64,000 nt of DNA, taken from contig NZ_CP026118.1 of the NCBI RefSeq assembly GCF_004101865.1, forward strand, positions 992,001-1,056,000. Direction: 5' to 3'. This stretch comes from Halobacillus litoralis (GTDB lineage: Bacteria > Bacillota > Bacilli > Bacillales > Halobacillaceae). This document shows, in pieces, positions 44,149 through 51,621 of the stretch (its first letter is position 1; each line of letters opens with the position of its first letter). A program made the translations under genes and the position numbers. The notes below the pieces were generated by a model. The model saw only the letters and a list, made by a program, of their open reading frames with translations, was not told the origin of the DNA and ran no database searches.

Positions 44149-44994
44149 TTATTCCCCGCGTTGAGTATTCAGGTTTTGTGTAAAACGATCGATTATGATG
44201 GCCAAGATTACGATTCCCAGTCCAGCTACGAAGCCTGTACCTACTTCGGCACGTTGAAGACCGGTGATTACCGTTTGTCCTAAACCTTTCGCACCGATCA
44301 TAGATGCAATAACAACCATAGAAAGAGCGAGCATGACCGTTTGGTTGATACCGGCCATGATAGTTTTCTTGGCCATCGGCAATTGAACTTTGAACAATTT
44401 CTGTGTGCCTGTCGTACCAAATGAATCAGATGCTTCAATCAATTCATGTGCGACCTGACGAATTCCCAGGTTAGTAAAACGTACGGTTGGCGGTGTTGCG
44501 AAAATGACAGATGCGAATACACCCGGCACCATACCGATACTGAAGAATGCAACAGCCGGGATCAAGTAAACAAAGGCCGGCATTGTCTGCATGAAGTCTA
44601 ACACCGGAGTGAGAATTTTTTCCACCATCTTGTTTTTAGCCATCCAAATCCCGAATGGAACACCGATGACTACGGAAATCAAACTGGCAAATATAACGAG
44701 TGTAAATGTGTTCATCAGCTCGCTCCAAAGCTCCTGGTTAGCGATGAACCATAGACCAATTACAGAAAATGCGGTCAGTCCAAGCTTTTTACCAGATACG
44801 AAGAAGGCAAGCACACCAATAACCAAGATGAACAACCAGATCGGTATATTCATCAACCAGTCTTCTGCTACGATTTCAATGAAATCACCGAAATCATTTT
44901 TAATAAAATCAAACAAGAATCCGAAAGTATCTGTCGTCCAATCTGTTGCATCAGAAATCCATTTTGCTACAGGAATTTTAGGAATCAAGCCCAT
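44149..44994 (-). CDS. opuAB: Glycine betaine ABC permease OpuAB
   Basis: 281 residues, six or seven helices, with the EAA-type loop EASDSFGTTGTQKLFKVQLPMAKKTIMAGINQTVMLALSMVVIASMIGAKGLG. Membrane channel of OpuA. The start overlaps the end of opuAA by 17 bases, with GAGGTGA ahead, indicating coupling. Confidence 0.95.
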   Translation of the reverse strand: MGLIPKIPVAKWISDATDWTTDTFGFLFDFIKNDFGDFIEIVAEDWLMNIPIWLFILVIGVLAFFVSGKKLGLTAFSVIGLWFIANQELWSELMNTFTLVIFASLISVVIGVPFGIWMAKNKMVEKILTPVLDFMQTMPAFVYLIPAVAFFSIGMVPGVFASVIFATPPTVRFTNLGIRQVAHELIEASDSFGTTGTQKLFKVQLPMAKKTIMAGINQTVMLALSMVVIASMIGAKGLGQTVITGLQRAEVGTGFVAGLGIVILAIIIDRFTQNLNTQRGE

Positions 44995-46180
44995 TTAAAT
45001 TCACCTCATTTCCAGCTAATGCCGCGATTACTGCTCCTCTTACAATGATACCTTTCAGCTTGCCATCTTCTACGACCGCTACTGGGACCGGAGCATCGTG
45101 AATGATATCGAAAATCTCTTGCATTGGTGTATCTTGCTGTACTTTAGGTACATCTGTACGCAGAATACTTTTAAGATCCTTCATTTCCTGTTTCGCAGCA
45201 TTCGAGACGTCATCTGCGGTTACGAAACCATGCAGGTTACGTTTCGCGTCTGTTACATAGATACTTGAAAGACCTTCTTTACGCATACGCTCAAGAGCTG
45301 TTCTAGGCCCATGCTTTTCAACATCCACTGTTTCAGGACGCTTCATGACATGTTCTGCGGTCAAGACTTTGGAACGGTCCACATCTTCAACGAATTTCTC
45401 AACATAATCATTTGCTGGATTCACTAGAATTTCTTCAGGAGTACCAATTTGAACGATACGTCCATCATTCATCAAGGCGATTCGGTCACCTATTCTCAAA
45501 GCTTCATCCAAGTCATGGGTGATGAACAGAATCGTTTTCTTCATTGACTCTTGAAGCTCCAGAAGTTCATCCTGCATTTCTTTACGGATCAGCGGATCCA
45601 ATGCAGAGAACGCTTCGTCCATCAGCAATACTTCAGGATCGTTGGCTAGAGCACGGGCCAAACCGACACGCTGCTGCATACCACCGGAGAGCTGCCCGGG
45701 AAATTGGTGGATATAATTACCTAACCCAACCATTTCCAGAGACTTTTTCGCTTTTTCTCCGCGCTTTTCCTTATCAATGCCCTGAACTTCCAAGCCAAAC
45801 TCAGCATTTTCCAACACGGTACGATGCGGAAATAAACCGAAACGTTGGAAGACCATGCTCAGTTTTTCACGACGGACTTCCCGAAGACTCTTTTTATCCA
45901 TTTTCGCAAGATCTTGTCCATCAATCAGAACACTGCCTTCTGTTGGTTCGATCAATCGGTTGATCAATCGGACAAGCGTGGATTTACCACTTCCTGATAG
46001 TCCCATGATTACGAAGATTTCTCCTTCTTCTACATCAAAGGACGCACGGTTTACTCCGACTGTATTCCCTGTTTTTTCTAATATCTCATCTTTTGATAAA
46101 CCTTCATCTAAATATTTGGTTGCCTTCCTGGCATTCTTACCGAATATTTTAGACAAGTTTTCCACTTGAATGATCGGCAC
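44978..46180 (-). CDS. opuAA: Glycine betaine ABC ATPase OpuAA
   Basis: 400 residues from a GTG at 46180 (Val-Pro-Ile-Ile-Gln-Val), with GAAGAGGTGA 7 bases before; a TTG at 46243 is the longer alternative. Walker A GLSGSGKST, signature LSGGMQQRVGLARAL, Walker B VLLMDEAFSALDP, then two CBS domains at the C-terminus that sense ionic strength in OpuA. It energises betaine uptake under osmotic stress. Divergent from opuAR. Confidence 0.94.
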   Translation of the reverse strand: MPIIQVENLSKIFGKNARKATKYLDEGLSKDEILEKTGNTVGVNRASFDVEEGEIFVIMGLSGSGKSTLVRLINRLIEPTEGSVLIDGQDLAKMDKKSLREVRREKLSMVFQRFGLFPHRTVLENAEFGLEVQGIDKEKRGEKAKKSLEMVGLGNYIHQFPGQLSGGMQQRVGLARALANDPEVLLMDEAFSALDPLIRKEMQDELLELQESMKKTILFITHDLDEALRIGDRIALMNDGRIVQIGTPEEILVNPANDYVEKFVEDVDRSKVLTAEHVMKRPETVDVEKHGPRTALERMRKEGLSSIYVTDAKRNLHGFVTADDVSNAAKQEMKDLKSILRTDVPKVQQDTPMQEIFDIIHDAPVPVAVVEDGKLKGIIVRGAVIAALAGNEVNLNGLDS

Positions 46181-46258
46181 GTCTCTCACCTCTTCTTTTT
46201 TGTTTATTATGGTACGTTTTGTATTTTTTATTTCCGTACTCAATCAATCACCTTACAT

Positions 46259-46288
46259 ACTGTAACTCATTTGTAACACAAAGTTCAA
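46259..46288 (-). promoter_or_regulatory. Promoter of opuA
   Basis: Minus strand TTGAAC, 18 bases, TACAGT, about 80 bases before the chosen opuAA start. Confidence 0.5.
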
Positions 46289-46322
46289 ACGATAAATACT
46301 TAAATTTAAGAATAAAATTTAC

Positions 46323-46340
46323 GTACAGTTTAAACTGTAC
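46323..46340. promoter_or_regulatory. 18-bp perfect palindrome between opuA and opuAR
   Basis: GTACAGTTTAAACTGTAC is a perfect inverted repeat, the only one of this quality in the opuAA-opuAR gap. It is the best candidate operator for the divergent GbsR-type regulator, lying 35 bases upstream of the proposed opuA -35. Confidence 0.6.
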
Positions 46341-46465
46341 AGAATAAAAGTGATGGTATGCTTCTTTTTTCATTAAATATCGACATTTTTCTACCCTTTC
46401 CTCTGTTTTTATAAAAATTCCATTTATAGTAATGTTGTCTTAGCAATAAATAGAAGGAGGATCTT

Positions 46466-46990
46466 ATGGTATTAACAGATCACCACACACTCGAAGATAT
46501 TCATACAAAAGTCATGCATGAGTTTTCCAAAACCCTAGAAATGTTCGGCCTTACACCAGCAGATGCACGATTATTCGTCACGTTATATCTTCATAAAGAT
46601 CCAATGACATTAGATGATATGAGTGAAGCTTTAGGAAAAAGTAAAACTTCTATGAGCACTGGAGTCCGCGGGCTTCTGGAACAAGGGTTAGTGGAACGTG
46701 TGTGGAAAAAAGGATTCCGGAAAGACCTCTATCAAGCAAATGAAAATTTATATAAAAATTTCATGTCTTCCTATATACAAAAGTGGCAAATCGCTGCAGA
46801 TGAACAAAAAGAAACGCTGAAATCGATGGAGGATAAGTTGGAGGTCCAATACAAAGACTTCACGAAAGATAATCAGATGCAACTGGCGAATAATTTATAT
46901 AAACGAATGGAAGATATGATACAGTTCCATGAAATGATTGCAAAAGCTTTTTATGAATTAGACCCTGACCATCACTCTTCAACCCAGTAA
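46466..46990 (+). CDS. opuAR: GbsR-family (MarR-type) regulator, OpuAR-like
   Basis: 174 residues. Winged-helix segment TPADARLFVTLYLHKDPMTLDDMSEALGKSKTSMSTGVRGLLEQGLVERVWKKG with the GbsR-family MTLDD and SKTSMSTG motifs, then a long helical dimerisation tail. GbsR proteins repress osmoprotectant genes and sense choline or betaine; OpuAR is the type next to opuA. Divergent placement supports this. ATG after AGAAGGAGGA. Confidence 0.85.
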   Translation: MVLTDHHTLEDIHTKVMHEFSKTLEMFGLTPADARLFVTLYLHKDPMTLDDMSEALGKSKTSMSTGVRGLLEQGLVERVWKKGFRKDLYQANENLYKNFMSSYIQKWQIAADEQKETLKSMEDKLEVQYKDFTKDNQMQLANNLYKRMEDMIQFHEMIAKAFYELDPDHHSSTQ

Positions 46991-46999
46991 CCCCCCATG

Positions 47000-47030
47000 C
47001 GGATGCACCTAAATAGGTACATCCGTTTTC
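47000..47030 (+). terminator. Terminator of opuAR
   Basis: CGGATG-C-ACCT, loop AAAT, AGGT-A-CATCCG, then TTTT. Confidence 0.75.
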
Positions 47031-47417
47031 ATTAATTATCATCATTATAAAGCACGGCCATATGCAAACACGTTCTGCTTAGCCCACTCCTCTTTCCCGG
47101 TATTGGTTCTAACCCCCCTCTGAGCCCCTGAAACTTCCTTCACTATTTCCTTAGGCTCTCAAACCATTAGATGCCTCACAAATCCCCTCCCCATTTCTTC
47201 TATCATTACGAAAGCGTACCTCCGGGGAAAGAAGATCTGTTTTTTAAGAACATTATCTTTATTATTCCAGCAAATTATTTCTTGATAATATTAATAAGGT
47301 TCATATAACAGTCAGCAGGCAGGAATAACTTTGACTATAAACCCATTAATCCTTTCATATTCGAGGCAAACCTGTCACAATGGGAAGTAAGACAAAATCT
47401 AAAGAAGGTGAGATGAA
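47031..47417. other. Gap upstream of hpr, no gene seen
   Basis: 387 bases. C/T-rich first part, AT-rich second part. No open frame with a ribosome site and no repeat shared with the rest of the window. TTGACT at 47331, 19 bases, CATATT is a weak promoter candidate for hpr. Confidence 0.5.
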
Positions 47418-47990
47418 ATGAAGGATAAGATTTCCAAGCGAGATGCTATTTTCTATAGCCATAAAATGGCCCAGTTATCGAAAGCGCTTTGGAAAGCCAT
47501 CGAAAAAGATTGGCAAGAATGGATTAAACCTTTCCAGTTGAACATAAATGAACACCATATTTTATGGATTGCGTACCACCTGAAAGGTGCAAGCATTTCA
47601 GAAATCTCTAAATATGGAGTCATGCATGTATCTACTGCCTTCAATTTTTCCAAAAAGATGGAGGCCCGTGGTCTTCTTCAATTTTCCAAACGTGAAAACG
47701 ACAAAAGAAACACGTATGTTGAGCTGACTGAATCAGGGGTTGAATTGTTAGAAGAAACGCTGAATGAATATAACCCTGAGGATAACTCAGTGCTGCGCGG
47801 AGTCATGCCTATGACCGAAATGTACGGAAAATTACCTGAGTTTTTGGACTTATCTGCCCTTATCAAAGAGATTTATGGAGACGAATATATGGAAATCCTT
47901 GAACGTTCGTTAGAAAACATCGAAGAAGAAGCTACTATCAGTCAACCGACTGATATTGAAAGTTATAAAAAGAAAACAAAATCTTCCTGA
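47418..47990 (+). CDS. hpr: Transition-state regulator Hpr (ScoC)
   Basis: 190 residues. MarR-type winged helix with [46 protein letters not shown], nearly invariant in Hpr/ScoC; it represses extracellular proteases and sporulation genes. The ATG at 47418 follows GAAGGTGAG. Same neighbours (yhaH/yhaI) as in B. subtilis, though opuA has been inserted between. Confidence 0.93.
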   Translation: MKDKISKRDAIFYSHKMAQLSKALWKAIEKDWQEWIKPFQLNINEHHILWIAYHLKGASISEISKYGVMHVSTAFNFSKKMEARGLLQFSKRENDKRNTYVELTESGVELLEETLNEYNPEDNSVLRGVMPMTEMYGKLPEFLDLSALIKEIYGDEYMEILERSLENIEEEATISQPTDIESYKKKTKSS

Positions 47991-48027
47991 TATCTTTAAC
48001 GGAAGACCAATTTGTTAACGAATAACT

Positions 48028-48067
48028 AAAACCCTTTCCGTGGCCGCCCATTCGGAAAGGGTTTTTT
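48028..48067. terminator. Bidirectional terminator between hpr and yhaI
   Basis: AACCCTTTCCG / CGGAAAGGGTT with a 12-base loop and T-run; overlaps the yhaI stop. Confidence 0.85.
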
Positions 48068-48398
48068 ATATGTCTTTCAGTTGTAATAATTTTTTTGCGA
48101 GCTCTGGATAAAGCCCCTCTCCCTCCAATGCTTGCAGAGAACCTTCCACAGGTAGTTTGCTGCACAACATCCCCGCATAATGGAGCAACAACGAAGAATG
48201 GTCGATCAAGCCATATTCAAGCTCCTCTTTATATGTATCATCCAATAATTCTAACAGGCCCAGGGTTTCATTGTACTCCTGCTCAGTCATGCCCTTCTCT
48301 ATGACCATTTTTGTAAATGGATACTTCTTCATTTCCTCTACATTCATCAAAAGCTTGAGCTGAAATGAATACTGTTCACATTGATTTTCCTTCTTCAA
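48066..48398 (-). CDS. yhaI: DUF1878 protein YhaI
   Basis: 110 residues. Helical, soluble. YPFTKMVIEKGMTEQEYNETLGLLELLDDTY is the DUF1878 pattern as I recall it. Its position next to hpr matches yhaI. TTG start at 48398 with GGGGGGAAG before it. Function unknown. Confidence 0.8.
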   Translation of the reverse strand: MKKENQCEQYSFQLKLLMNVEEMKKYPFTKMVIEKGMTEQEYNETLGLLELLDDTYKEELEYGLIDHSSLLLHYAGMLCSKLPVEGSLQALEGEGLYPELAKKLLQLKDI

Positions 48399-48626
48399 AA
48401 TCTTCCCCCCATTGCCAGGGCATCACCCTTGTCATATCAAGGTTTTCTTCTGCCATTCTCAGAAGTTTACGATACAAATATTTTTTTTACAGAAAACCTA
48501 TTGCTTTTTCCTGTTAAACATACTATTATTCCTCTTGTGCCAACCAATTCAAACTTGTAATGTACTACTATCATATCGGTATTCTAAATAAATTTACAGT
48601 ATTTTTTGTAGTGAGGGGGGATTCTT

Positions 48627-49178
48627 ATGATGAACTGCTGGAAAACAGTCAACATCAATAAAGAATTCGGTCTGAATCGTATCTATCTTATGTCTTTTTT
48701 AACAGGATTGCTATCCTTTTTGATTCTGTACGTTCCGTTTTCAATGCTCCATGGAACGCACGACATGAAAGATCACGGATTCCTTCCATTGTTGATTATT
48801 TTGTTCTTCCTGCCAGCTATGCATCGACTAATGCATATGCTTCCATTGATGCTTAGTTATAAACGGCTGCGCGTGAAGTTCAACTTCAGAAAGCGTTTTG
48901 TACCAACGTTCACTTACCAATGCAAATCTAAACTTTCTAAGAAGACATCGATCTTAATGGCTTTAGCGCCGACAATGTTGATCACTCTCCCAGCACTCGT
49001 CATGGGCTATGTCTTCCCTAACTATTTTGCCTATCTCGTACTCTTTGCATCAGTGAATCTCGGTCTTTCTTTTTCAGATTTCCTTTATCTGAACTATTTT
49101 GCCAAAGCGCCGAAAAGATGCTTGATCGAAAATGCAAAAGAGGGTTACGATATCTTGATCCACCAACCAAAAGCTTAG
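48627..49178 (+). CDS. DUF3267-type membrane protein
   Basis: 183 residues; helices at about 20-40, 53-68, 108-126 and 130-148. The motif LPAMHRLMHMLP is where other DUF3267 members have a metalloprotease-like His-Glu-x-x-His; here Glu is Arg, so catalysis is doubtful. Probably the counterpart of B. subtilis YhaJ. ATG at 48627 after GAGGGGGGA. Own terminator. Confidence 0.7.
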   Translation: MMNCWKTVNINKEFGLNRIYLMSFLTGLLSFLILYVPFSMLHGTHDMKDHGFLPLLIILFFLPAMHRLMHMLPLMLSYKRLRVKFNFRKRFVPTFTYQCKSKLSKKTSILMALAPTMLITLPALVMGYVFPNYFAYLVLFASVNLGLSFSDFLYLNYFAKAPKRCLIENAKEGYDILIHQPKA

Positions 49179-49200
49179 ATTATGATTAAACTATTCCTTG

Positions 49201-49232
49201 AACAGCGTTCATTCCGATGAACGCTGTTTTTT
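49201..49232 (+). terminator. Terminator after the DUF3267 gene
   Basis: AACAGCGTTCAT, loop TCCG, ATGAACGCTGTT, then TTTT. Confidence 0.9.
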
Positions 49233-49312
49233 CATAGGGACGATGTTTTTCTGTTCAATTCACCTAAATTTTGATAGAGTAGTTTCATAGGGAATAAAGG
49301 AGGTTCTTCAAT

Positions 49313-49495
49313 ATGGCATTTGGATTCAGCTTGTACGCTCTCGTCATTTTATTTGTGTTTAACTTACTCACACATTCCTTATGCTCAAAAACGAAAATGT
49401 CGACTGAAAAGCAAACACGTGTCTTCCGAACTATAAATGTGCTGATTACGATCTTACTCATTTCATCATACGTGGAAGTCCTTAATACACTTTAA
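49313..49495 (+). CDS. Small two-helix membrane protein
   Basis: 60 residues. Helices at about 3-19 and 41-58 around a basic loop. A strong AAAGGAGG site and a terminator directly after make a real gene likely. No family recognised. Confidence 0.65.
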   Translation: MAFGFSLYALVILFVFNLLTHSLCSKTKMSTEKQTRVFRTINVLITILLISSYVEVLNTL

Positions 49496-49500
49496 GCGAA

Positions 49501-49539
49501 CAGGCCGGTTGCCAAGCTCCTAAACCGGCCTGTTTTTTT
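49501..49539 (+). terminator. Terminator after the small membrane protein
   Basis: CAGGCCGGTT / AACCGGCCTG with 12-base loop and seven T. Confidence 0.9.
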
Positions 49540-49669
49540 CACTTAACTTTATCTGGTTCCACAGGACAATATAGAACAAACGAGGCAAAATATGTTATAT
49601 TAACTCATGGGCTGTTAAATAAATCTCTACGTCATGTAAAATACAATAAGGTTTAGGAGTGTCAGGAAT

Positions 49670-50593
49670 ATGAAAAAATTGGTCATTACAGCTGCACTTG
49701 CAGCAAGCGTATTCACACTATCTGCTTGTTCATCGAATGCAGATGAATCAGAAGCGGTTGTCGAGACTAGTGGTGGAGAAGTTACGAAAGAAGAGTTCTA
49801 TCAGGAATTGAAGGCCAAGCATGGGGAGCAGATCCTTCAACAACTCGTAATGAAAGAAGTCCTTTCAGATAAATACGAGGTCTCTGATGAAGCAGTGAAC
49901 AAAGAAGTAGAATCATTAAAAGAGCAATATGGAGATCAGTTCGAAATGGTCCTTCAACAAAGCGGTTTTTCTAATGAAGATGAATTCAAAGAAACTATTC
50001 GCCTAAGCCTGCTGCAAGAAAAAGCAGCTTCTGAAGATATTGAAATATCTGAAGAAGAAATGAAAAATTATTACGAACGCATGAAGACGGAAGTTCAAGC
50101 AAGTCATATTCTAGTTTCAGACGAAGAAACAGCAAAAGAAGTGAAACAGAAGCTGGAGGATGGTGAGGACTTCGCTTCATTAGCTAGTGAATACTCTTCT
50201 GACGGTTCTGCCCAACAAGGTGGTAAACTCGGTTGGTTCGGACCTGGCGAAATGGCTGCGGAATTCGAAGATGCTGCTTACAGTCTTGAAGCTGGTGAAG
50301 TGAGTGACCCTGTTCAAACACAGTTCGGTTTCCATATCATCAAAGTGACAGATAAGCGCGATACAGAAGATGTAGAGTCATATGAAGACGCGAAAGAAGA
50401 AATCAAACGTACACTGATCAGCCAAAAGATCGATCAGGCAGAACTTCAAAGTAAAATGGATCAATTGATGCAGGATGCTGAAATTGATGTGAAAGATGAA
50501 GACTTCAAAGATCTTTTCAGCAGTGAACCTGCTGAAGGTGAACAACCTGCAGAAGAAGAAAGTAAAGAAGAAGAAAGTAAAGAAGAAAAATAA
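49670..50593 (+). CDS. prsA: Foldase lipoprotein PrsA
   Basis: 307 residues. Signal peptide with lipobox LSAC; Cys20 is lipidated. A parvulin-type PPIase domain at about 136-228 is shown by [22 protein letters not shown]-type [19 protein letters not shown] and FGFHIIKV, flanked by an N/C foldase domain. The C-terminus is a Glu-rich repeat ([12 protein letters not shown]). Folds secreted proteins outside the membrane. ATG after TTAGGAG. Confidence 0.95.
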   Translation: MKKLVITAALAASVFTLSACSSNADESEAVVETSGGEVTKEEFYQELKAKHGEQILQQLVMKEVLSDKYEVSDEAVNKEVESLKEQYGDQFEMVLQQSGFSNEDEFKETIRLSLLQEKAASEDIEISEEEMKNYYERMKTEVQASHILVSDEETAKEVKQKLEDGEDFASLASEYSSDGSAQQGGKLGWFGPGEMAAEFEDAAYSLEAGEVSDPVQTQFGFHIIKVTDKRDTEDVESYEDAKEEIKRTLISQKIDQAELQSKMDQLMQDAEIDVKDEDFKDLFSSEPAEGEQPAEEESKEEESKEEK

Positions 50594-50600
50594 TCAAGTA

Positions 50601-50634
50601 AAAAGCCAGGTGAGGCCACTCACCTGGCTTTTAT
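50601..50634. terminator. Bidirectional terminator between prsA and yhaL
   Basis: 14-base arms AAAAGCCAGGTGAG / CTCACCTGGCTTTT around GCCA; overlaps the yhaL stop region. Confidence 0.9.
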
Positions 50635-50828
50635 TCTGACATCATAGCCTTTCTTTTTCCGCGGAGTTCTTTCTCTTCCTCCATCCGTTTCAAATACACT
50701 TGTCCTTCACGTTCTATAAACTCCTGTTCTAAATGATGTTCCGCTCTCATCGCACGAATCGCCATATACCCACTAACAAATATGAATACGATACAAAAGA
50801 AAACCCAAACCGGAAGACCGAATATCAT
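50631..50828 (-). CDS. yhaL: Sporulation protein YhaL
   Basis: 65 residues. One N-terminal helix (3-24) and a charged tail with FIEREGQVYLKRMEEEKE, the YhaL signature. A sporulation-expressed protein adjacent to prsA in B. subtilis as well. ATG after GGAGGATG. Confidence 0.85.
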   Translation of the reverse strand: MIFGLPVWVFFCIVFIFVSGYMAIRAMRAEHHLEQEFIEREGQVYLKRMEEEKELRGKRKAMMSE

Positions 50829-50975
50829 GGATGCATCCTCCCTACTCCATTTGTAACTATCTTATGAGAAGTAACGTAGAAATATGAACAAGCCTCCATG
50901 GAACACAAAAAAACTGCTCCTTTCCAACAACGGTAAAACATAGCGCGCCCGCGTCTGGAATTAGGAACAGTTCCT

Positions 50976-51536
50976 TTATTTTTTCTTTTGTTGTTCGACT
51001 TTAGGGACATATTGGAAGATTTCACCGGATTCAACGACATGAATGAATTTCATCAACCAGCGATAATAGTTCTGCGCATATTCTAACCGCTCAATGTCGT
51101 GATTGATTTTTTCTTTCAAATTATCATCAGCAGTCTCTTCTTTTAATTCTAACAGCTCCTGGATAGCTTCATCTGCTTCCTCGATATTCGTTTCAGTATG
51201 ATGCCTCCAGCGACTGCCGAACAAGGACGTGAAGGATTTATACCAATCCTCTTCTGATTTGTATAAGTCTTTACGTATACCTTTCTTAAAAGAAGGTTCC
51301 ACCATCTTCATATCTGACAGAGCCCGTACCCCTGTCGACATGCTGGTCTTGCTCATTTCCAATGCTTCTCTCATATCATCCAAAGTCATCGGATCTTCAG
51401 AAAAATACAACACTCCGTACAGACGCCCAATGGAAGGGGTCACCCCATACAAATTCATATTTTTAGCAATCACCTGGATGAATTGTTCAATTGTCTCTTC
51501 ATATTTGGTCCAATCTTCTTTGTGTGCTTGTTGCAA
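50976..51536 (-). CDS. Second GbsR-family (MarR-type) regulator
   Basis: 186 residues. TPSIGRLYGVLYFSEDPMTLDDMREALEMSKTSMSTGVRALSDMKMV shares the GbsR-family MTLDD and SKTSMSTGVRAL motifs with the opuA-linked protein, and the YGVTPSIGRLYG start is closer to GbsR/OpcR. Likely represses choline or betaine uptake or synthesis genes outside this window. TTG start behind GGAGGG. Stands alone, with no target gene beside it. Confidence 0.82.
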   Translation of the reverse strand: MQQAHKEDWTKYEETIEQFIQVIAKNMNLYGVTPSIGRLYGVLYFSEDPMTLDDMREALEMSKTSMSTGVRALSDMKMVEPSFKKGIRKDLYKSEEDWYKSFTSLFGSRWRHHTETNIEEADEAIQELLELKEETADDNLKEKINHDIERLEYAQNYYRWLMKFIHVVESGEIFQYVPKVEQQKKK

Positions 51537-51621
51537 TGGAAACCCTCCATTTGCTTATTCCTCAAGTAATCTTAGAACATTTTATCATTAAAGCTTATAA
51601 TTTGCGACCTTATCCATCATT

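Noticed and set aside
49570..49583. AGAACAAACGAGG upstream of prsA as a LexA box
   Set aside because: Only the left half-site GAAC is present; the right half is not GTTC.
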